A stretch of 64,000 nucleotides of DNA. Source: Thelonectria olida. Taxonomy: Eukaryota > Ascomycota > Sordariomycetes > Hypocreales > Nectriaceae. Each line of letters starts with the position of its first letter. Within the stretch, counting starts at the first letter, position 1. The notes below the pieces were generated by a model. The model was not told where the DNA came from, searched no databases, and saw nothing but the letters and a program-made list of their open reading frames with translations. Where the stretch lies: the NCBI GenBank assembly GCA_020736575.1, contig JAGPYM010000018.1:62001-126000 (forward strand), in the 5' to 3' direction. This document shows positions 56,525-64,000 of this stretch, in pieces. A program made the translations under genes and the position numbers.

Positions 56525-59318
56525 TTAACTCGTCGGCATGGGCGAGTACCAGCCCTGCAGATCAATGGCCCAGTCGATGGTGCCGGCAAAGTTCAAGCTC
56601 TTGATGTAGTCGGTACGCCTCTTCTTAGTGGTGTCGCTCATGTACGCAACCCAGTTCACGTTGCCCAGTCCTTGAGTTGAGTAGGTCATGATGTCCGAGT
56701 CCGAAGCCGAGTCGTACCACGTCTTAGCAGTGACGCCCTTCTTGCCGGCCTTGGCATCAGCAATGATCTTGGTGATCTCGGCGTTGGCGAGGTAGCCGGC
56801 GTAGTTGGTGCAGATGCCGGGCTCGGCGTTGGACTTGCTGAAGGTGCCCGTGAACTTGCATGTTGGGCCGGTACACTTGGCATCGGCCATTCGGAAGCTT
56901 CGGCCGTAGCTGGAAATACCGACGACAATCTTGGATGGAGAAACGCCGGCCTTTGTGATCATGGCGAGCGCATCGTGGGTTTCGGTCTTGTTCACGTGAG
57001 ATCGCAGGCAGTTGCCGCTGGGACACCCCGGGCTCGCATATTGGTTGCCGTAGTCCCATTGACCGTGGAGATCGTATGTCATGTAAACAAGATAGTCGAC
57101 GAGAGGCGCCATCTTGTCGACGGCAAAGGGCTGAAGGTACCAATAAGCTGCGGGGAGAGCAACCGACATTATCTTGCCACTGGTTCCGATCTTCTTCCTC
57201 ATCAGAGTCAGGAACTGGAGATAGTTGGAAGCATCGCTGCCCGAGTCGGATGATCCAGGATTGGTCGTGGCGCCGGGGTACTCCCAGTCAAAGTCGACAC
57301 CATCAATGTTGTACTTCTTCAGGAACGTCATGACGTTGTTGGCAAACGTCTCTCGGTTGGCAGCCTTCATGGCGTCACGGTACACCTGGAACGTGGCGGC
57401 ATCGGTCGAATCGGCCCAACCACCAAACGAGACAACCTTCTTCCAGGTCCCCTTCATCGCCACAAACTTATCAAACTGGGGTCTGACAGTCGAGGTCATG
57501 CTGACTCTGAATCCCGGCGTCAGGCCGGCAAAGGCGAAGTGCATATGAGTGTACGCAGTCTTGACGCTGGTGAGGTTGGTTACGTCCATGTTGAGACACG
57601 GTCTTTCGCTGTTGTAGGACTGGAAATACCCAACATTGAGGAAAGTGGCGGGCTTCTTCGAGTTTCCAACAATATTGGTACCACAGTTCGAGATGCATCC
57701 CGCCGTACCCGCGGCATAGGTACCGGGAGCTCCGCCCTTGGCAGTCGTGTTGGTGCAGAACTCGCCAGTGATGCCACAGAATCCAAAGCCGGAACAGCAT
57801 GCCTTCAGAGGACAAGGGTTAAGGCCGACCAAGTCCCAGCCTGTCTTCGCGCTGGCGGGCTTTCCAGTTCCTGGCTTTTGAGGTCCACACACCGCACCGG
57901 TAACTGCCTTGGGCATTGGTCCCTTGCCCTTGCTCAAGCAGATGCGTTGTCCGAGCTCCAAGCGGTAGCAGCCAGCCCAGCCATAAGTGTTTTTGTTGTA
58001 AAGGCGGATGAGGTCGGCGGTGATACTGTAACTAGAGGCGAGGGTAAAGCAAGAATCGCCCGCTTTGATAGCGTAGATGTAGCAGGTTCCATCCTTCTGA
58101 GGCTTGGGGGACAGGTCTGGAAGGGTACCAGCACTGCAGCAGACGTATTGGTTGACAGCAAGAGTAGAGCAGAAGTTCGTCTTGGGGTTGTATTTGTTGA
58201 AGTTCGCAGAGGTCACGCCGCATCTCTTCGCCAAAGAGGCGCAACTGTCACCAGACTTGACTTGGATAGTCTTGCAGTCTGCTCGTGGAGTCAGGAGGTT
58301 GTCGACGCCTTGGAAGCGAGAACGGAGCTCAACATCGCGCTTCTGAGACTTGGGCGGGACAAGAACGCCGAGGTTGATGCTTCCTGTTGACTTTTGGCCC
58401 TGGATATCAACGCATTTCCCATTCGTCCAGGCTTGCAGAGCTTTCTGAGAGCTGCCGAGATCCTTGATCGCACCAACGGCGAATAGTCCGACAGTTTGAG
58501 CTGTCTTGTCGACGGAGTCACACACTTGCACTACTTGGGTTCCTGTGTTCAAACGACTGACTGTGAAACCTGGGGTTAGCCACTCTTCTTGGGGACGGTA
58601 GTGATTTCGGGTTGAGAAAGAGCAGTATGTTAAGTGATGATATCAATCCGGAGGGAAATCGAAATACGTACTACCGAAAGACTTGTTAGAACTCTGCATG
58701 GCCATCATTCACATAACGGAGAACATACCTTGATTGACGAATGAGGCTGGCAGCGCTGGACTTTTGCACCTCGGCGCCGACGTAAATACCAACAACTGAT
58801 GATCCTGACTTGGCGAAGAGAATGGTAGGTCCGCATGAGGCTTCAGCGACCAAATATTCAGCAAGCAGCTCGGCTCCCGCGGCAACATCCTTGCCGTTCA
58901 CCAGCACACCCGATGGACCATAAGTAAGGGGAAGTTTCTTGGTGGAGGTTTCGGCTCCGCAGTTGTTGCTGATCGTGGGGGCATCTGCTCGTTGCTCAAG
59001 GGCATGGTCGATGTCTCTGCGAGAAGGGCTTGAGGCCTTCGAGCAGGTTTGCATTGTCGCGAACTCGCTGGGCGGGTTCAAGATGTTGAGTCCGAAAAGC
59101 ATGGGCTCATTGCATCCCGAAAGTTCACCCCAGCTGTGAATCTCGGTCCATTTGGAAGGGTCAGATCCAACATCGCTGCAGGCTTGAGGGCATCCCTCGT
59201 CAAGGGGGCTGAAGAGGTTCCCGTTGTCGACGACGCCATCTAAAGAATGTACGAAAGAAGAGAGTGTAAGAAGCAGGAAAAGGGTAAAGAATGACTGACA
59301 ACCGCTCTTGAATTCCAT
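56525..59318 (-). CDS. LysM-CBM18-GH18 chitinase (subgroup C, killer-toxin-like)
   Basis: The start is the ATG at 59318 (MEFKSGCQ), opening a signal peptide of about 25 residues. The first exon (to 58729) encodes the cysteine-containing N-terminal domain typical of subgroup C chitinases. The last exon (56525 to about 58556) encodes two LysM modules (CKTIQVKSGDSCASLAKRC and CYIYAIKAGDSCFTLASSY), a CBM18 chitin-binding module (KACCSGFGFCGITGEFC) and a GH18 barrel with the catalytic DGVDFDWEYPG. A single intron 58557-58728 keeps frame, but a small exon inside it is also possible. The enzyme would be secreted and cleave chitin, with a role in own-wall remodelling or attack on other fungi. It ends shortly after GH18, without the Hce2-type tail seen in some relatives. 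Confidence 0.87.
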
Positions 59319-62300
59319 CTTGACAGACAGAACCGCTAGAAGCGTTGTGGAAGATGATTTTGGTGAAGGAATGACGAGGGGGATGACAGAAACAGAGAAC
59401 AAGCCGCCCTTGATGGCTGAAGTTAACTAATAAATGGCGGCCGCCGCCAAGGAGACGGTCTCGTCCGAGTCGGGCATGGCTCGGAACCGGCCATAAGGCT
59501 GGCATGTGTCTTGATCACAGATTGGTGATCGCAAGGAAGCGAGTCGACGAGTTGGCCCACTCGTGGCTGAGTTGGACTGTGATGCAGGGCCAACCGTTTG
59601 CTGCAACCCTTCCTCGCTGGGCGGCCAATGAAACGACGTCAGGCCTGCTTGGCAGCTCATTTCAGACGAGTCCATTTTGTCTTGATGGGCCGGTTTTTGC
59701 TTATGCCAATGACACGGATTCGGATACGGCGTCCCGAAGGCCGTACGCGAACATTTCGAAAGGATCGCAATCCCTGCTTAGTCCCGGCCATTTCCTCATG
59801 TGTTCCATGCAGGCAATTTAGATTTCAGGCAAGCAGCCGTTTGAGCCATTTGCCAACGGGGAGAATGGGCTAACAAAAGGTCCAACCATTCAGGCACAAG
59901 GCGTCTGCGTGACTGTCCAAGGCGGCGCTAGTCGAGAGAGGGCAGCTTGAGACAGGCGAGTGACAGTCTAGGCGATGCAGGGTTAGACGCAGGGGCGAAG
60001 CCTCCCTGTCAACGTTAATGAGACCAGCCGCCCTTAAATTGAACCTGGCCAGGAGTGAGCGAGCCACAGATCTGGAAATCGCCGACGATCCGGGGCATGG
60101 ACATAGTCAAGACATCAGGCGAAACCCTTTTCACGTCTTGCTATCGACTGAGTTCAGTACGCGTGAATCGTTGCCCGTTGAAACCTATAGGCACGTTGTT
60201 TCGAAGGACCAACGTCAACGCCTTTCGCCGCACACTTGTCAGCTCGAACAAGCTGAGTCTGACACATTGTCTTCACACATTGGTTCCATGGTTGTCTCGC
60301 CTCCAACCAATGGACAGTGAACGAGAGCGCTAAGTTAGCCGCTGCTTCACGAGACCCATATACCGGAGTTCGGCTCGTTTGCCTCCCACACACAAATGCC
60401 CATTTTTAATCACGTCTTACTAACAAGTCCATCTGAACCTTTTAACATTATGAATCACCGTGCTTCGCAGGTGCCGGATTTCGTGAGTTGACTAACACTG
60501 TATTGTGCATGTAGTTTGCATTTTCAGCTTGACTCAGGACCCATGTTGCGAGAATTCTGAGACCTGAGCCTCGCGCCGTTCCCCGTCCCATGCTAACTGG
60601 TAAATACTCCATTCGCTCTATGACCTACTCTCACAGATCACCTTTCAGAGACAATGGATGAGGGGCAGCCGTCATGATAGGAAGCACGATGTAGGGACTA
60701 ATGAAATTTGCCCGAAGTTAGCCAGTAGTAAGATCGTCAACAACCAACCCTACAAGTGCGACCAGTGATATGAAGAGAGCGGGCCAGATCCATAAAATCA
60801 TGAAAATGACGAAGTGTTCACAGCTGATAGATTAGCAACATGTGATAGTAAATAGTTCCCGAAAACGAAGGGTTAATGTCGTCTCAACTTTGTCTTGAGC
60901 CACCGGACCGTGAGAAATTCAACAAGTATTAATGAATCTTGTACGCAGTCTTTATGGGAAGTATTAGACAGGGATGGCAGTCAGGTGCGGGATATTAGGC
61001 ATCTAGCTAGGTAGCAAGGGCAACGATCAAATCTGAAATGACATCGCTGCAGGTTACGGAAAGCTTTCCACTCAGCCCCAGAGCGTCGAGGCCGAAAGGA
61101 GATTTCAGGCGAAGGCTGCAATCAGACGTTGAAAGTGCCACAACAAACCGTGCACGCGGTTCCGATACTGCATGTACTGCAGTCGGGTTCCAAATGAGCA
61201 AGTTCTTGGAAACACAGGAGAATTAACGGAGCCGATTTTCCTTCGCGAGGCTATCACGATGAACAATGCTGCCATCTCAAAGCCTTGGTAGAGGAGGGGC
61301 TTGATCATGAGCCATGAGGCCAATGAGGTATATGACGTGATTTTCAACCTCATACTCCAATCTTTTGTTCTTGAGCCAAGTTCAACGTGTTGTAGTCTTG
61401 AGCTGAGTTCTATCATAGGTGTTACACTGCTATTCATGCATTGACGTATCGTCTAAGAACCGCCATGCGTGTTCTTCTCAGTCATAGTGCTCGGGGACAG
61501 ACTTTATCCAACTGCTCGTGCTGGAGCGGACCCCAACTTTATCTTCCCTGATGGAAACTAATCCGCCAATTTGGTCGATGTTTCCAACTTTAACAGCACA
61601 CATACAGCACGGAGTAAACATCGAAAGAACAATCATCAAGGCCAAAGACCGGTGGAAGTAGGTAGCACAACTGATCATGTCTGCGCAGCCTGCGGTACCA
61701 AAGGTGCCTGCAAATGTTCCATGCACAGGAGAGGAGTATTTATTCCAGGTACCTATAATCAAACCATCAGATGCCAAATAAGCTGAACGCCAGTTACGCG
61801 TCGTCTCCTCAATCGGCTTCTCATATCGGCAATTACTCCAAACGACATCAGTTTCCTCTGTGGCCACTTTGAAGTTGGCTTACTACTATGGGGGTCTCCA
61901 GAGTGTGATGATAGCTCGACGAACGCCCCGAATGCTTGTCTTTTTGCAATCAATTCCAACTCTCTCAATGACCATATCAACGATAAGCCTCCACCACTCC
62001 GTATAGCATGAAACTCGATAGGTCGGTTATGGGCTTTTGATCCTTGTGAAGCAATCCGGGATTACGGTGCACCTCAATCCCCTGTCAGTACCTATACGTA
62101 GATAATAACGAATATTGGCTTACTTAAAGGTGCTTATTTATTCAAGGAAATAGATCGACAGGAGCACGAATCTCTCTTGCCATGAATGACTGAATCACAT
62201 GGGGATGCTGCTTTGGCGTAGTGGTTCTCATCGACGAGGAGCGTACCTGGGTTGGGACAGTTAGTGTGTCTATGCAAAATAGAATAGCACACCTCTAACT

Positions 62301-62601
62301 CCCATGGCTAGCTAGGTATGGGAGGATAGGCTGAGCTCAAGGTGATTGGCTCCTAATTCCATGTCTATGCAAGCGACGATACATACTGTCAACATTCGGG
62401 TGGCTAATCCGACAAAGGGAATGTGAAGTACACAAAATCGTTCATAGCTTTCAGGGAATATTCCTTCTGTTATTAGTGTATCCAATGTCACTCAAGCAAA
62501 TAGATGATGTAGAAAATCTCGTATGCATTCAACTATTCAACAGCTTCGCCTGCCATGCTCTGCAAAATAGACTGGATAAGCCAGAACCGAAACTATCTAC
62601 T
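59319..62601. other. Gene-free region (3.3 kb)
   Basis: Promoter of the chitinase at the left and 3' flank of the sugar transporter at the right. In between are only short frames on both strands with no family resemblance (e.g. 61478-61867, minus, starting on GTG). No repeats are noted. Confidence 0.5.
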
Positions 62602-64000
62602 TTAGATATGCTCAACCGTCACAGCACCGGACTTTTTTTCAGTCTCGAAAGTACTCTCCACACCCAAATCCAACGCGTCGACAGTAGTAGTCTTGAACTT
62701 TCGGGCACTAACACCGCGCTCAAACAGAATATCCAGCTCAGCGTATGTGCGACCCTTGGGCTCGGGGAGGCGGAAATATGTCCAGATGGCACAGCAGAAG
62801 CAGGTTCCAGCCCAGAAGAATCCAGACTTGGCACCCCAGTTCCAGGCCGAGGGATTGAGCATTCGAGGGGTGATGATGTTGGTGGCAATGCCGACAATGT
62901 TGTACATGTTGCGTGCAAGAACGACAGATTTGGTTCGGAGACGGGTCGAGGTCAACTCAGCGACCAAGGAGTAACAGACAGGCCCAACGGTCGAGTCGTA
63001 GGTGAAGGTGTAAACCAGAAGCATGGAGCCAATCGCCCACTGAGCAGCAACGTTGTCACGGCCGGCAAAGGCAGTGCATCCAATGACCAGGAGAAAGAAG
63101 CACATGGCAAGCTGGCCGTAGAGGTAGAGAGTTCGTCGACCAAACCATCCCATCAAGAACCACGAAAAGACTGTGCCGACCGCACCAATAGCGTACTGAC
63201 CAAGAGACATGCTGAAGGAGTTCTCGACGGCCATACCGGCCTGCTGGTAGAAGTAGGTGGAGTATCCCATGAATGTAGCGCCGCAGAGAGTCTGAATCAT
63301 CCAGGTCACACAGACAACCTCGGTTCGTCGAAGACTGACTCCCTTGAAGAGATCAGCATAGGAGGTGCCGGACTGAGACTCCTTCTCCATCTCGTTGGTG
63401 TGTACCATCATCGAAATGGTCTCGTCGGGTTGGAAGGAAACCTCAGTGTTTCGAGCGGTAAGTCGTCGCAGAGACTCCTTGGCATCATCGATTCGGCCGC
63501 GACGAACAAGCCACCAGGGAGACTCGGGAGCAAGCCAAATGCCGATCATGAGCGGAACAGGCCACAACCACTGGAGAGCAAAGGGAATCTTGTAACCCCA
63601 CTTGTCGTCTCGGGTGACCATGCCTCGAAGGACACCGGAAGCGATGAACTGACCCATGACCCAGCAGAGGTTGACATAAGTGGTAAGATAAGCTCGTAGG
63701 TGAGTAGGGCAGACTTCGGCAGCATAGGTAGTCGTAAGGGTCTGGAATACACCCCACGGGATGCCAATGAGAATCTCTCCGATGAGGAGCTGAACCAGGC
63801 TCTCGGAGAAGAAGATGATGAAGATGAAGCCGATGCAGCCCGCCAAGGCACCAATGAGCGTCTTGCGGTATCCGAAGCGGTCTGCGATGATACCGTTGAC
63901 GAAGAGACCGAGAATCTGACCGCAGAGGGTTCCGTTGGACAGGCCGGATTGCCACGCGGCTGTGAGTTGATAGCTTCCATCAGGCTGAAGCTCGCCGAAT
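62602..64000 (-). CDS. MFS sugar transporter, maltose/alpha-glucoside permease type (5' end outside window)
   Basis: The minus-strand frame is open to the right edge. 465 residues are visible, lacking roughly the first 80-100. Marks include GLFVNGIIADRFGYRKT (loop 2-3 signature), PESPWWLVRRGR at the end of segment 6, the charged central loop, and WFGRRTLYLYGQ and LPEPKGRTYAELD near the C-terminus. These place it in the sugar-porter family. The IPWGVFQTLTTTYAAEVCP stretch resembles fungal MAL-type alpha-glucoside:H+ symporters. It is a plasma-membrane protein with 12 expected helices. No intron is seen in the visible part. Substrate specificity is inferred only. Confidence 0.9.
   Translation of the reverse strand, partial: FGELQPDGSYQLTAAWQSGLSNGTLCGQILGLFVNGIIADRFGYRKTLIGALAGCIGFIFIIFFSESLVQLLIGEILIGIPWGVFQTLTTTYAAEVCPTHLRAYLTTYVNLCWVMGQFIASGVLRGMVTRDDKWGYKIPFALQWLWPVPLMIGIWLAPESPWWLVRRGRIDDAKESLRRLTARNTEVSFQPDETISMMVHTNEMEKESQSGTSYADLFKGVSLRRTEVVCVTWMIQTLCGATFMGYSTYFYQQAGMAVENSFSMSLGQYAIGAVGTVFSWFLMGWFGRRTLYLYGQLAMCFFLLVIGCTAFAGRDNVAAQWAIGSMLLVYTFTYDSTVGPVCYSLVAELTSTRLRTKSVVLARNMYNIVGIATNIITPRMLNPSAWNWGAKSGFFWAGTCFCCAIWTYFRLPEPKGRTYAELDILFERGVSARKFKTTTVDALDLGVESTFETEKKSGAVTVEHI

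Noticed and set aside
61478..61867. 129-codon minus-strand frame
   Set aside because: Begins on GTG, no family likeness and an isolated position.

Overview
The window looks like nuclear DNA of a filamentous ascomycete, most likely a Sordariomycete of Fusarium-like (Hypocreales) type. The evidence is short introns (about 50-80 nt) with GT-AG ends and CTAAC/CTGAC branch boxes, long well-separated single genes, several Zn2Cys6 regulators, ankyrin proteins, a siderophore transporter, an NLP-family secreted protein and a LysM/CBM18/GH18 chitinase. No rRNA, tRNA, CRISPR array or intact transposon was recognised. All gene models were spliced by eye. Most exon sums are exact multiples of three, which supports them.

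Layout: (1) 0-4 kb: 3' part of a fungal transcription-factor gene, then a gene-free stretch. (2) 4-8 kb: a calpain-fold protein whose catalytic Cys position is Ser, a small VOC/glyoxalase-fold protein and a 78-aa unknown. (3) 8-14 kb: a long promoter region and a five-exon siderophore-iron MFS transporter preceded by two exact ATCTGATAA (SreA-type GATA) sites. (4) 14-18 kb: two secreted-protein genes, an NLP and a 10-cysteine protein with Kex2 sites. (5) 16-24 kb: gene-poor DNA with decayed coding relics, namely a broken protein kinase, a piece of the same kind of kinase in the opposite orientation, and TPR repeats. (6) 24-25.6 kb: a Zn2Cys6 regulator resembling the Upc2 type. (7) 25.6-33.3 kb: 4.7 kb of non-coding sequence, then a 994-aa ankyrin protein. 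(8) 33.7-51.5 kb: a metabolic block of aldehyde dehydrogenase, NAD-dependent epimerase, GABA aminotransferase, Zn2Cys6 regulator, DHDPS-like aldolase, FMN-dependent hydroxy-acid oxidase, methylmalonate-semialdehyde dehydrogenase and amino-acid permease. (9) 52.8-59.3 kb: a 279-aa putative papain/LRAT-like protein, a PTGR-type reductase and the chitinase. (10) 59.3-64 kb: empty DNA, then a sugar (maltose-type) transporter running off the right edge.

How they may work together: the 33.7-51.5 kb block contains an importer, a transaminase for GABA/beta-alanine, aldehyde and semialdehyde dehydrogenases, and a regulator divergent from the transaminase. This suggests a catabolic cluster for an omega-amino acid or polyamine-derived compound, for example aminoaldehyde to beta-alanine to malonate semialdehyde to acetyl-CoA. 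That route is inference. The chitinase, NLP, cysteine-rich secreted protein and siderophore transporter are typical of a soil or plant-associated fungus.
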